64,000 bases of DNA from Syntrophomonas sp. DTU019 (lineage in GTDB: Bacteria; Bacillota; Syntrophomonadia; Syntrophomonadales; Syntrophomonadaceae). The stretch spans positions 310,001-374,000 of the forward strand of contig CAJYDM010000001.1 in the NCBI GenBank assembly GCA_913757435.1, read 5' to 3'. The stretch's first letter is position 1, and each line of letters begins with the position of its first letter. This document shows, one piece after another, positions 1 to 7,837 of this stretch. Position numbers and translations under genes: made by a program. The notes beneath the pieces are model-generated. The model did no database searches and was not told where the DNA came from. It saw nothing but the letters and a program-made list of their open reading frames with translations.

Positions 1-153
1 AGCCTAAGATTTAACAACAAATTTACCATGTTCTTATGATTAGACTAGCGAAATTCCTATTACCCATCCCGAAAAAAGTAGAAATTTTGTTTGATGGACC
101 ATTTTGGTGCAGGATTTATGGCAACATTGTTGAATAATGTAAATTGATAAGTG
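1..153. other. 5' edge of window, no gene seen
   Basis: No convincing gene is visible here. A minus-strand open frame that crosses into the downstream RNA element has no ribosome binding site and is treated as chance. The stretch is presumably the promoter region for the RNA leader and transporter operon that follow. Confidence 0.4.
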
Positions 154-255
154 AATATACTCCGATCCTTTGAGCCTAAAGTGCCAACCAAGGTTCTCAG
201 GACGATAGGGTAGGTCTGGAAACGGGTCTGCCTCCCGTTGGAAAGGAGTGGGCTG
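154..255 (+). promoter_or_regulatory. probable Moco/Tuco riboswitch aptamer
   Basis: The leader contains an ACTCC strand (159-163) that can pair with GGAGT (245-249). It also carries the blocks GTGCCAACC, GGTAGGTCTGGAAAC and CCTCCCGTTGGAAAGGAGTG in the order I recall for the Moco RNA motif (molybdenum or tungsten cofactor sensor). A perfect terminator hairpin follows about 85 nt downstream and precedes the first gene, as expected for a transcription-attenuation platform. The downstream genes encode a FecCD-type importer, and that family includes the molybdate/tungstate transporter MolABC. The call is from memory of the consensus; a covariance-model search would decide it. Confidence 0.65.
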
Positions 256-336
256 AATCGAAACCGCGATCACAGGGTGCTGTTTTTGTCATTGCACTAT
301 TATGATCAGGTTTTGGGATGCTATTAGGTAGACACT

Positions 337-366
337 AAACCCGGCAGCTCCTGCTGCCGGGTTTTT
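337..366 (+). terminator. intrinsic terminator, probable riboswitch expression platform
   Basis: An 11-bp perfect stem (AAACCCGGCAG at 337-347 with CTGCCGGGTTT at 354-364) encloses a 6-nt loop and ends in a T-run. It lies between the riboswitch-like RNA and the first transporter gene, so it probably makes transcription of the operon conditional. Confidence 0.8.
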
Positions 367-446
367 CCGTGCAGCAGGAGCGCAGTATGAGATTAGTGCA
401 CTTGAAATACATGCGTAGACCGAGGAGAAAGAAGGGGGCTGAAACT

Positions 447-1037
447 ATGCAGAGGTGGTTGTTAAGCGTAGCCATAGCTTTGCTTGGCGTGTTAATCCTG
501 GGAGTGGGGATGGCATCAGCAGCAGAGGCAGGTGGGAGTGGAAGTGGGGCATCATCCGCATTTGCACTGGTTTCCTCATCGATTCCTGACGGCGCCCATG
601 ATGTGCTGCCTGATAGTCAGATACAGCTGAAGTTTTCTAAGAATGTCACCAACATAACTGTTAAAGAAAACAATCAGTCTTGTTTTTCAATGGTTGATAA
701 CCTGGGAAACAATATAGCTTTGAATGTCATTATGGCAGATGACCAGTTGGAGAGAGATAAGAGAAACGACATCGTTATTGCACCGGTCAACCCTCTAAGT
801 GAATCCAGGCTGTACACTCTGACCATCAGTGAAAACCTGACCTGCAAGAACGGCCAAACCTTGGAGAAGCCGCAAACTATTACTTTTTCAACCATAGGAT
901 ATGAATCAAATCAGGCTACAACTCTGCCCGGAACGAGTCAAACCGAGAGCAGTATCGCAAATAAATATCTTTGGCCAGTGACAGGGTTGGTAGTGGTATT
1001 GGTTCTGGGTTGGTTCTTACTGAAGAGAAAGCGCTAA
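447..1037 (+). CDS. exported, membrane-anchored Ig-like (Big_5-type) protein
   Basis: This 196-residue protein starts with a signal peptide (MQRWLL, then a long hydrophobic run ending near MASAAEA). One SbsA/Big_5-like Ig domain follows at about residues 45-150, recognisable from the pattern SIPDGAHDVLPDSQIQLKFS and the later ITFS strand. The C-terminus has a single membrane helix with a basic tail (LLKRKR). The start at 447 is preferred over an upstream ATG at 369 because GGGGG lies about 10 nt before it and the signal peptide begins there. It is the first gene after the Moco-like riboswitch and sits 15 bp before the permease gene, so it may be an accessory surface component of the importer. 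Its specific role is unknown. Confidence 0.75.
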   Translation: MQRWLLSVAIALLGVLILGVGMASAAEAGGSGSGASSAFALVSSSIPDGAHDVLPDSQIQLKFSKNVTNITVKENNQSCFSMVDNLGNNIALNVIMADDQLERDKRNDIVIAPVNPLSESRLYTLTISENLTCKNGQTLEKPQTITFSTIGYESNQATTLPGTSQTESSIANKYLWPVTGLVVVLVLGWFLLKRKR

Positions 1038-1052
1038 GACACGGCATAATCG

Positions 1053-2075
1053 ATGAAAAGCAACAAAATTAGCAAAAAACTATTATTTAGCGCCTGCATA
1101 TGTATACCTGTGGTGCTGGTCTTTGTCTCCTTATTCATAGGACGATATCCCCTTTCGCTGACCGAGGTGGTGACAATTCTTCAGTCAGGGATAAATTCAA
1201 CCACCCCGGGGGTTTCTTCCATAAAACATGCTGTAGTATGGGATATGCGTATGCCCAGGGCTCTTATGGCACTGACAGTGGGTGGCGCTTTGGCGGTCAG
1301 CGGCGGGGCGCTGCAGGGTGTATTCAGAAACCCCTTAGTGGATTCTGGACTCCTGGGTGTCAGTTCCGGGGCTGGTTTTGGTGCCTGTCTGGCTATCATA
1401 TTGTTTGACAACATTTTATTTACTTATATTTTGGCCTTTGCTTTCGGCATATTAGCTGTTGTTTTAAGTTATGTCACTGGAAAGATATATAAGACTGCTC
1501 CCACCGTTACTCTAGTTCTGGGTGGGGTAATAATTTCGGCAATATTTGCAGCCCTGATATCTTTCACCAAATATGTGGCTGACCCTTATGAACAGCTTCC
1601 CGCCATTACCTTCTGGCTGATGGGAAGTCTCTCCCGGGCAAATTACCATGATCTGGCTATAGCCTTAGTTCCAATACTAATAGGTGTAACCGGTATTATG
1701 CTGATAAGGTGGCGAATCAATCTGTTATCTATAGGAGAACGGGAGGCAAAAACATTGGGAGTCAATACTGCTCTATGCAGAAATATCATCATTGCCTGCA
1801 CCTCTTTGGCTACCGCAGGGGCAGTATGCATGAGCGGTATTATTGGCTGGATAGGATTGGTCATTCCTCATATCGGCAGAATGATAGTGGGAAATGACAA
1901 TCGCATTCTGCTGCCGCTGTGCATAGCCCTGGGCGGGAGCTTCTTATTGATTGTAGACAATATCTGCCGCTCCCTGACTGAAGGCGAGATCCCCCTGGGG
2001 GTGCTGACCGCTCTTGTAGGCGGGCCTTTTTACATTTACCTGCTAAAAAAGACCAAGGGGGGTGGAGGATGGTAG
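1053..2075 (+). CDS. FecCD/BtuC-family ABC importer permease (likely molybdate/tungstate)
   Basis: A 340-residue polytopic membrane protein of the FecCD/BtuC family (type II importers). Visible family hallmarks are the N-terminal WDMRMPRALMALTVGGALAV block, the SGGALQGVFRNPLVDSGLLG segment and the coupling region with GIIGWIGLVIPHIGRM. About ten membrane helices are expected from the hydrophobic runs. Classical substrates are corrinoids and siderophores, but MolB of the molybdate/tungstate system MolABC belongs to the same family. The upstream Moco-like riboswitch makes an oxyanion substrate the better guess. The ATPase gene overlaps its 3' end by 7 bp, indicating translational coupling. Confidence 0.9.
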   Translation: MKSNKISKKLLFSACICIPVVLVFVSLFIGRYPLSLTEVVTILQSGINSTTPGVSSIKHAVVWDMRMPRALMALTVGGALAVSGGALQGVFRNPLVDSGLLGVSSGAGFGACLAIILFDNILFTYILAFAFGILAVVLSYVTGKIYKTAPTVTLVLGGVIISAIFAALISFTKYVADPYEQLPAITFWLMGSLSRANYHDLAIALVPILIGVTGIMLIRWRINLLSIGEREAKTLGVNTALCRNIIIACTSLATAGAVCMSGIIGWIGLVIPHIGRMIVGNDNRILLPLCIALGGSFLLIVDNICRSLTEGEIPLGVLTALVGGPFYIYLLKKTKGGGGW

Positions 2076-2911
2076 CTGCTGTGCTTGAGGTCCAAGACCT
2101 GTATTTTGCCTATGATAACAACAGGAAGATATTAGATGGTATCAGTTTTTCCATAGGCCCGGGTGAAATAATGTGTATCTTTGGACCTAACGGCTGTGGA
2201 AAAACCACCATGCTTGACTGCATTCTGGGCCTTAACCGAGTGGAAAAAGGACAAATCTTCATTGAAGGCAGAAGCATATCGGATATGAAGATCGAGGAAG
2301 TAGCTAAATCCGTGGCCTATGTACCTCAAAAACATGAGCACACTTTCGGCTACACGGTCTTGGAAATGGTATTAATGGGCAGGACTGTTCATACCAATAT
2401 GTTCGATTCCCCAGGAGAAGATGACATTGTTGTTGCCCTGGACTGCCTCAAGAAAGTCGGTATGTACGGATTTAAAGATAGAGTTTTCAATAACCTCAGC
2501 GGCGGAGAGGTACAACTGGTTAAACTGGCTCGAGCGTTGGCTCAGCAGACCAATTTGATTGTCTTCGACGAACCTACCGCCCACCTTGATTTTCGACATG
2601 AACTGAATGTGATCAAGTATATGACCAAGCTTATCAAAGATAGCAATAACACGATGTCCATGGTCATGGCAACTCATTTTCCCAACCATGCCTTTTACCT
2701 GGAAAGCCAGGGGGTAAAGACCACCGTGGCGATGATGGAAAATGGCCGTTTCGGTGCCATAGGCAGGCCCGGCGAGGTGTTAAATGAAGATAATATGAGC
2801 AGGATCTTCAAAATTAGAACCAAGGTCTTTAAGAATCTCGAAAAGGATACTGTGCTTAATTATATGATCCCTTTAGATTTTAGTGACGGAGGACAATGGA
2901 ATGAATGCTAA
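2069..2911 (+). CDS. ABC importer ATP-binding protein (FepC/MolC-like)
   Basis: A 280-residue ABC ATPase that powers the adjacent permease at the inner face of the membrane. The Walker A motif GPNGCGKTT lies near residue 40, the Q-loop is VPQKH, the signature is LSGGE, the Walker B is LIVFDEPTAHLD, and the switch histidine is in MATHFPN. These match the FepC/BtuD/MolC group (COG1120). The start ATG at 2069 follows a GGTGGAGG ribosome binding site inside the permease gene, and the 3' end overlaps the binding-protein gene by 11 bp. Substrate assignment rests on the riboswitch and the neighbourhood. Confidence 0.92.
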   Translation: MVAAVLEVQDLYFAYDNNRKILDGISFSIGPGEIMCIFGPNGCGKTTMLDCILGLNRVEKGQIFIEGRSISDMKIEEVAKSVAYVPQKHEHTFGYTVLEMVLMGRTVHTNMFDSPGEDDIVVALDCLKKVGMYGFKDRVFNNLSGGEVQLVKLARALAQQTNLIVFDEPTAHLDFRHELNVIKYMTKLIKDSNNTMSMVMATHFPNHAFYLESQGVKTTVAMMENGRFGAIGRPGEVLNEDNMSRIFKIRTKVFKNLEKDTVLNYMIPLDFSDGGQWNEC

Positions 2912-4004
2912 TAAAATCATTGCCATGCTATTGATCTTGGTTAACCTGGTGTTAGTCTCTGGATGCTCGAGTAGCAAGCCAGTTATGACCACCTCCCCCC
3001 AGCATACTTACATAAAAGTCATCGATTGTGTGGGCCGAGAGGTTGAGGTACCCCAAAACCCTGACCGGATAGCCTGTCTTTTTGCGGTATCCGCGCATAT
3101 GATAGCTATGCTGGGAGACAGCAATAAAATCGTGGCTGTCTCTGAAGGCAACAAAAGGGACTATATGTTTTTAAACATTTATCCGGAGATTGAACAAGCC
3201 CGAACTCCCAAGGGCAATGGAAATTTCAACATTGAAGAATTGTTCAAAGACCCTGTCCCGGAAGTAGTCTTCTGTTATACTGATATAGTTCAAGACGCCA
3301 AGATGATGGAGAAAATTGAAAAGTTTGGTATCCCGGTCGTGGCTATTAGCTTTAAAACCATGCAAGAGCAGCAATACGCCATTTCGCTTTTGGGGCAGAT
3401 AATGGGCCGGGAGGAGAAGGCACAGGCTTATAACGATTACTATAATCACATAATCGAACTGGTCTCGCAAAGAGTCCAGGATATACCCGATAGTAGCAAG
3501 AAGACCGTTTACCATGCCATCAACGAACTGCTGCGCACCGATACCAAGGATTCTTTGCCCGCCAATTGGCTGCCCTTGACCGGTGTCAAGAACGTTGGGG
3601 TAAGCAGCGGTGACGCTGCCCAGAAGAACTTCATATCATTAGAACAGCTATCTTTTTTAGACCCAGAATACATCATCATCAATGGAGTTGATGTAAAAAA
3701 CTATATTGAGGCTTCGGAAAAACTGCACCATCTAACCGCATATCAAAAAGGGAACATTATTCTGATGCCGTTAGGTGTTTCAAGATGGGGGCATCCGTAC
3801 TCAATAGAGACACCCTTGGCCATACTGTGGACTGCTAAAACCATATATCCTGACCGGTTTACGGATATAGATATGCTAGAGGAGACAAAGTCCTTTTACA
3901 AGCAGTTCTTTAATTACGATTTGAGTGAGGATGAAGTGCAAAGAATCATGGAAGGAAAAGATTTCAAGAAAATTGTAGGAGGAGTAGATGCCAGGAGACA
4001 CTAA
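2901..4004 (+). CDS. periplasmic-binding-type lipoprotein of the FecCD importer (MolA/BtuF-like)
   Basis: A 367-residue substrate-binding lipoprotein. The N-terminus is a lipoprotein signal with lipobox LVSGC followed by a Ser-rich linker, so the mature protein should be tethered outside the membrane. The family III binding-protein core is recognisable from VIDCVGREVEVPQNPDRIACL, the long alpha helix typical of this fold, and the second lobe near FLDPEYIIING. The ATG at 2901 is chosen because GGAGG at 2888-2892 precedes it and the signal peptide starts there; an upstream GTG at 2883 lies on top of this site. Together with the two preceding genes it forms a complete importer. Confidence 0.9.
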   Translation: MNANKIIAMLLILVNLVLVSGCSSSKPVMTTSPQHTYIKVIDCVGREVEVPQNPDRIACLFAVSAHMIAMLGDSNKIVAVSEGNKRDYMFLNIYPEIEQARTPKGNGNFNIEELFKDPVPEVVFCYTDIVQDAKMMEKIEKFGIPVVAISFKTMQEQQYAISLLGQIMGREEKAQAYNDYYNHIIELVSQRVQDIPDSSKKTVYHAINELLRTDTKDSLPANWLPLTGVKNVGVSSGDAAQKNFISLEQLSFLDPEYIIINGVDVKNYIEASEKLHHLTAYQKGNIILMPLGVSRWGHPYSIETPLAILWTAKTIYPDRFTDIDMLEETKSFYKQFFNYDLSEDEVQRIMEGKDFKKIVGGVDARRH

Positions 4005-4088
4005 AGCAAAGCTGGCATCTACAGGTGTTAACCCCAAGCACCGCAATGTAGGAACAATAAGGTGCTATCAGGCAAAGGAGATAAAGAA

Positions 4089-4817
4089 ATGACTATTTAT
4101 ATTGCCATAGATGATACTGACAGTGTTGATATTGGGGCCACCGGCCAATCAGCCAATGCCCTGCGTAAAATTATTAAGGATAAGGGCTGGGGGGAGTGCC
4201 AGCCAGTAACCCGGCATCAATTGCTATTACACCCAGACATACCATACACCTCTCATAACAGTTCGATGTGCTTTGTTTTGGAGCACAGTCCGGTTGATGT
4301 ACAAGATCTCATCCGATGTGCAGCGGAATTTTTGGAGAATACCAGCGCACCGGGTTCTGATCCGGGACTTTGTGTAGCTGTGAGTACACAGATTAAGGAT
4401 GTTGAGCGCTTAATTGCTTTCGGCATTAAGGCCAAAAAAGAAATTGTATCCAAGCAAGAAGCCTATCAGACAGCAGAATATTGTGGTATTCATCTGTCCG
4501 AGCATGGGGGCACCGGACTGGGGATAATAGGTGCACTGGCCGGAGTCGCTCTCCGGATGACCGGAAACGATGGCAGATTTCAAGGGAAAATGCAGCTTAA
4601 AGAGAGCGGAGAACCCATGGCAATAGGGGAGGTAATTGAGAATACCGAAATTGATGAAGTACAGTCCATAGAGGGGCAGACTTTGAGGCCTGACGATATC
4701 ATTATTATCGGTGACAAGATAAAAACAGTTTTGCTGGATGGCAAACGCAAGCTGTTGGTGTATCGAAAAAACAATGCTTGGCATACCTGCACCAATAAAC
4801 ACCTGCAGGCGTATTAA
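4089..4817 (+). CDS. TiaS-like DDTDS-domain protein, paralog 1
   Basis: A 242-residue protein that begins with the strand and motif IAIDDTDS, followed later by LSEHGGTGLGIIGALAG. Both resemble the N-terminal part of archaeal TiaS (tRNA-Ile2 agmatinylcytidine synthetase), which has an IDDTDS motif and an HGGxGLxGALA loop. The protein is about half the length of TiaS and I see no OB-fold or zinc ribbon region, so tRNA modification is not implied. AAAGGAG at 4075-4080 lies 8 nt before the chosen ATG. It lies 84 bp after the importer lipoprotein gene and next to a diverged paralog, so a role tied to molybdenum or tungsten handling is possible but unproven. Confidence 0.7.
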   Translation: MTIYIAIDDTDSVDIGATGQSANALRKIIKDKGWGECQPVTRHQLLLHPDIPYTSHNSSMCFVLEHSPVDVQDLIRCAAEFLENTSAPGSDPGLCVAVSTQIKDVERLIAFGIKAKKEIVSKQEAYQTAEYCGIHLSEHGGTGLGIIGALAGVALRMTGNDGRFQGKMQLKESGEPMAIGEVIENTEIDEVQSIEGQTLRPDDIIIIGDKIKTVLLDGKRKLLVYRKNNAWHTCTNKHLQAY

Positions 4818-4852
4818 AGGCAAGTTTTGGCAGAGCGGAGGTATATGGAAAC

Positions 4853-5593
4853 TTGGAAATATTTGTAGGGATTGATGACTCCCGGCAACTCGACGGCTAC
4901 AAGGCTGGAGAAACCGCCTCCTTGTTGACCAGGGCTATAGAGGATAAGGGCTGGGGCAAAAGCAAGATACCCAGTCGTCACCGGCTTTATCCCAACCCTG
5001 TCATCGGTTATAAAAAGCACAATACCGCCCGTAGCTTTTCAGCTGACATCGATGAGCAATACTTGAATCCTTTTATAACTTATGCCTGCACTATGATAAA
5101 ATCCAATGTGGCTTCGGGCTGTAATGCCGGACTGGCTGTAGTGGTTCCTGAAAGGATGGTCAACCGCGATGACTTGATCAGCTATGCCTATCGGGTCAAA
5201 GAGGAACAGGTCAGCAAGGAAGAGTGTATGCAGTTGGCACAATGCCCGGGTATATATTTATTTGAACTGAGCGGCGACGGGAGGGGCGTAATCGGAGCAC
5301 TGGCAGCTGCAGGGCTGCGCTTGACCGGCAATGATGGGCAATTTAGAGGCAAACTGAAGCTGGGTCATGAAGAATATTATGTAGCCACAGTTAAGGAGAT
5401 AATAGATAAAACCTATGTCCAACAGGTCAAGAGCATGGATTTGGTGAGGCTGGAAGACGACGAAACGGTGCGCATGGGAGAAAAGGTAAAGGTGGTTTTG
5501 CTCGATAACCTCTATACCCTGATGGTTTTTCCCACTGACCTGGAAAACCCTAAATGGCAGACCAGTACCACCCACATGCTGCGCATGTTTTAA
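4853..5593 (+). CDS. TiaS-like protein, paralog 2 with altered DDTDS motif
   Basis: This 246-residue protein is a paralog of the preceding gene. The same blocks appear in the same order: VGIDDSRQLDG at the N-terminus (the acidic motif is DDSRQ rather than DDTDS), AIEDKGWGKSK, a Cys-containing LAQCPGIYLFE stretch and the loop GDGRGVIGALAAAGLRLTG. The start is a TTG at 4853, with GGAGG at 4837-4841; the nearby ATG at 4845 is in another frame and reaches a stop at once. The gene follows its partner by 35 bp, so both are probably made together and might form a heterodimer. Its function is not known. Confidence 0.7.
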   Translation: MEIFVGIDDSRQLDGYKAGETASLLTRAIEDKGWGKSKIPSRHRLYPNPVIGYKKHNTARSFSADIDEQYLNPFITYACTMIKSNVASGCNAGLAVVVPERMVNRDDLISYAYRVKEEQVSKEECMQLAQCPGIYLFELSGDGRGVIGALAAAGLRLTGNDGQFRGKLKLGHEEYYVATVKEIIDKTYVQQVKSMDLVRLEDDETVRMGEKVKVVLLDNLYTLMVFPTDLENPKWQTSTTHMLRMF

Positions 5594-5650
5594 GGGCAAT
5601 CTTAACATAATGCTACGACTTTTTATGCCTGAACTGGAGATGATTCACTG

Positions 5651-5854
5651 ATGTGGCTGGCAAAAAACAAGGATGAACGTGAGTTTACGGGCGGAAAGAC
5701 GGACTGGGAGGCGGCTGCCCGCATTGCCGAGCAGTGCTCTGGATTCGAACCGGATGACGAAGACGAACAGACAGCCGATGAGGCGGTGTCCTGTTATAAT
5801 TGCCGTTATCGGAGATGGACCGTGAAGTCTTTTTCTTGTTTGTTGCCGACGTAG
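5651..5854 (+). CDS. small acidic protein with CxxC and a third Cys
   Basis: A 67-residue protein with an acidic middle (DDEDEQTADEA) and a C-terminal SCYNCRYRRW...FSCL pattern, which could bind a metal or an iron-sulfur cluster. The start at 5651 follows GGAG at 5636-5639. It is the last gene of the importer/TiaS-like cluster, 57 bp after the previous stop. I do not recognise a named family. The position suggests a link to molybdenum or tungsten metabolism, for example as a cofactor-related chaperone, but this is inference. Confidence 0.55.
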   Translation: MWLAKNKDEREFTGGKTDWEAAARIAEQCSGFEPDDEDEQTADEAVSCYNCRYRRWTVKSFSCLLPT

Positions 5855-6216
5855 TTATAGGCTCGATGCTTCAGTTAGAGGTACGGCTCTCCCAGCGAAT
5901 TGCGTCTTGTGATGATTAGAAGCGATTTTTCCGCAGCTTATAGTTGTTAACCCCGACTTCATTTCTCAGCTACCATAATAAGCCGCCAAGATTTTTGCCG
6001 GTTATCGGGGGGCCATATCAAACCCTGCATCAGTCTTTGCTGGCACATCTTCAGCATGGCAGCGGAATAATCGCTGCCAAAGACCTTAAAACCCATCTTA
6101 ATTGGCAGCACCAGGTGCGGCCCGCGCAATACGACCACCTGCTATCCCTAGCTTAGGAGTGAGGCCAGGGGAGGCTGCTTCCGCCTTGGTTATCTGGTTA
6201 TTACTTGCATTAAAGA
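5855..6216. other. intergenic stretch without a recognised gene
   Basis: About 360 bases between the small Cys protein and the convergent acyl-CoA dehydrogenase gene. Short open frames exist, but they lack ribosome binding sites and recognisable motifs. The region may hold the 3' end of the importer transcript or a decayed gene. Confidence 0.4.
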
Positions 6217-6247
6217 AGGTGCGGTTCCAAACTTCAAAACCGCACCT
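6217..6247 (-). terminator. stem-loop, probable terminator of acyl-CoA dehydrogenase gene
   Basis: AGGTGCGGTT (6218-6227) can pair with AACCGCACCT (6238-6247). Read on the minus strand the stem is followed by TTCTTT, and it lies about 35 bp beyond the stop codon of the minus-strand gene. The T-run is imperfect, so termination may be partial. Confidence 0.55.
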
Positions 6248-6280
6248 CGAAGAGCGAAATTCTGTCTTGCAGTTTAATAA

Positions 6281-7420
6281 TTAGCGCAAGGCCGCGCCAG
6301 CGATGATCATGCGCTGGGCTTCGGAAGTGCCTTCACCGATTTCGGTCAGCTTGACATCGCGGTAGAGGCGCTCCACCTTGGCCCCGGTCATGAAACCATA
6401 CCCACCCTGGATCTGCACCGCTTTGGAAGTGTGTCGGCCGGCGCATTCTGAACAGAACAGCTTGGCCTTAGAAGCTGCCAGACTAAAGGATTTGCCTTCG
6501 TCCTTCAACCAGGCCGCGTACATATATAGGAATCTCGAGGCATCGACATCGGTGGACATATTGGCGATGAACCACTGAATGGCCTGCTGTTTAGCGATAG
6601 GCTTGTTGAACTGCACCCGTAGCTTGGAGTATCTCACTGATTCATCCAGACAAGCTTGGGTCATACCAGTGGCCATGGCAGCTATGCCTATACGGCCTAC
6701 ATCCAGCGCGCTCATGGCGATTTTAAAACCTTCGCCCTCTTTGCCCAGGACGCAGGAGGCTGGTACGGCACAATCCTTGAAGCCGACTTCAGAGGTCTGC
6801 GAACCTCTGACACCCATCTTGTCAAAATGTTTGCTCACGGTTAGCCCCGGGGTACCCTTAGGAATCAAAAAGGCGGTCATCCCCTTGGCACCGGCAGCAC
6901 GGTCGGTATAGGCGAAGGCCACGAAAACATCGGCGATTAAGGCATTAGTGATAAAAGTCTTGGTGCCGTTTAGTATGTATTCATCGCCATTTTTTACTGC
7001 TGTGGTGGTGGCAGCACTCACATCAGTGCCTGCACCCGGTTCAGTCAGAGCAAAGGCACCAATAACCTTGCCTGCTGCCAGACCGGGCATATACTGCTGC
7101 TTCTGTTCTTCGCTGCCAAAAGTGAGGATGGGGTGTCCTACCAGACCATAGCTGTATGAATGGAGGAATCCGGTGCTTCCGCAGGAGCGGGCCAATTCTT
7201 CAGTAACCATCATGGTGGTCACAAATTTCTCCCCGCCGCCGCCGTACTCGGTGGGATAAGAAATACCCATCATGCCCAGCTCTCCCAGCTTCTCAAATAT
7301 CTCTACAGGCTGACGGCAGTTGGCATCAATCTCTGCGGCTGCGGGTTCAACGTACTGCAAGGCGAACTCGCGAATGTTAGATTTGATAAGTTCCTGTTCT
7401 TCGGTGAGCTTGAAATCCAT
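6281..7420 (-). CDS. acyl-CoA dehydrogenase (butyryl-CoA dehydrogenase type)
   Basis: A 379-residue FAD flavoprotein of normal family length. It would oxidise an acyl-CoA to the trans-2-enoyl-CoA, or run in reverse in anaerobic butyrate or fatty-acid metabolism. Visible signatures are the N-terminal helix MDFKLTEEQELI, the flavin-contact motif AFALTEPGAGTDVS, and the C-terminal EIGEGTSEAQRMIIAG, which carries the catalytic glutamate region of short-chain enzymes. The start is supported by AGAGGTG upstream. The gene stands alone, without neighbouring EtfAB genes. An enoyl-CoA hydratase lies 13 kb away, and both fit beta-oxidation in a syntrophic or fermenting anaerobe. Chain-length specificity cannot be read. 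Confidence 0.93.
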   Translation of the reverse strand: MDFKLTEEQELIKSNIREFALQYVEPAAAEIDANCRQPVEIFEKLGELGMMGISYPTEYGGGGEKFVTTMMVTEELARSCGSTGFLHSYSYGLVGHPILTFGSEEQKQQYMPGLAAGKVIGAFALTEPGAGTDVSAATTTAVKNGDEYILNGTKTFITNALIADVFVAFAYTDRAAGAKGMTAFLIPKGTPGLTVSKHFDKMGVRGSQTSEVGFKDCAVPASCVLGKEGEGFKIAMSALDVGRIGIAAMATGMTQACLDESVRYSKLRVQFNKPIAKQQAIQWFIANMSTDVDASRFLYMYAAWLKDEGKSFSLAASKAKLFCSECAGRHTSKAVQIQGGYGFMTGAKVERLYRDVKLTEIGEGTSEAQRMIIAGAALR

Positions 7421-7740
7421 AATAACACCTCTTTCATCTTAAATCATACCAATACTTGCCATGACAAAAAGATGCTGAGACCGGCGAAATAAAGATATCT
7501 ACCTTTCAGTTTATCAGCACTCTTGTCCTATTTCCATATACAAATTCAGCGTCGATGTCCCTGTCAGTAGGGCTGACAGGGTAAATATCCCATTTTTATG
7601 GGGACTTGTGAAGATGTCCTCCCCGCCCGCTGGGGGTCATATCTGATAAAAATCGGGACCATTTTAGCTAATGGTATAATTTACCTGCAAAAGGCTATTA
7701 CTTCGCTTATAAATAATTGGTATAATTGAGTAAGGAAGTG
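7421..7740. promoter_or_regulatory. divergent intergenic region with hairpin and -10-like boxes
   Basis: The region separates the divergent acyl-CoA dehydrogenase and CarD-like genes. A 9-bp perfect stem (CCCTGTCAG 7559-7567 with CTGACAGGG 7573-7581) sits in the middle and could be an operator or an RNA hairpin. TATAAT hexamers occur at 7675-7680 and 7721-7726 facing the CarD-like gene, but neither has a good -35 box. No gene is seen. Confidence 0.4.
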
Positions 7741-7786
7741 TAGTTTCGATGGCGCAGCAATATCGGCCTTCGAAACTGCTTTTTTA
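7741..7786 (+). terminator. hairpin plus T-run upstream of CarD-like gene (attenuator-like)
   Basis: TAGTTTCGA (7741-7749) can pair with TCGAAACTG (7770-7778, one G-T pair), followed at once by a T-run (7780-7785). It lies between a TATAAT box and the CarD-like gene, 50 bp before the start codon, so it could attenuate that gene. Confidence 0.5.
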
Positions 7787-7837
7787 TTACTCTATAGGGA
7801 TTTTGAGAGGTCTGACCTTCGTAAAGGAGGATGCTTA

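Noticed and set aside
40-273. 77-residue open frame on the minus strand
   Set aside because: It overlaps the riboswitch-like RNA, has no ribosome binding site and shows no domain.
154-366. Cobalamin riboswitch before a BtuC-like importer
   Set aside because: The cobalamin core (GCCACTG-type B12 box) is absent, and the conserved blocks fit the Moco RNA better.
5944-6284. Short plus-strand frames after the small Cys protein
   Set aside because: They have no ribosome binding site and no recognisable motif, and one runs through the terminator hairpin.
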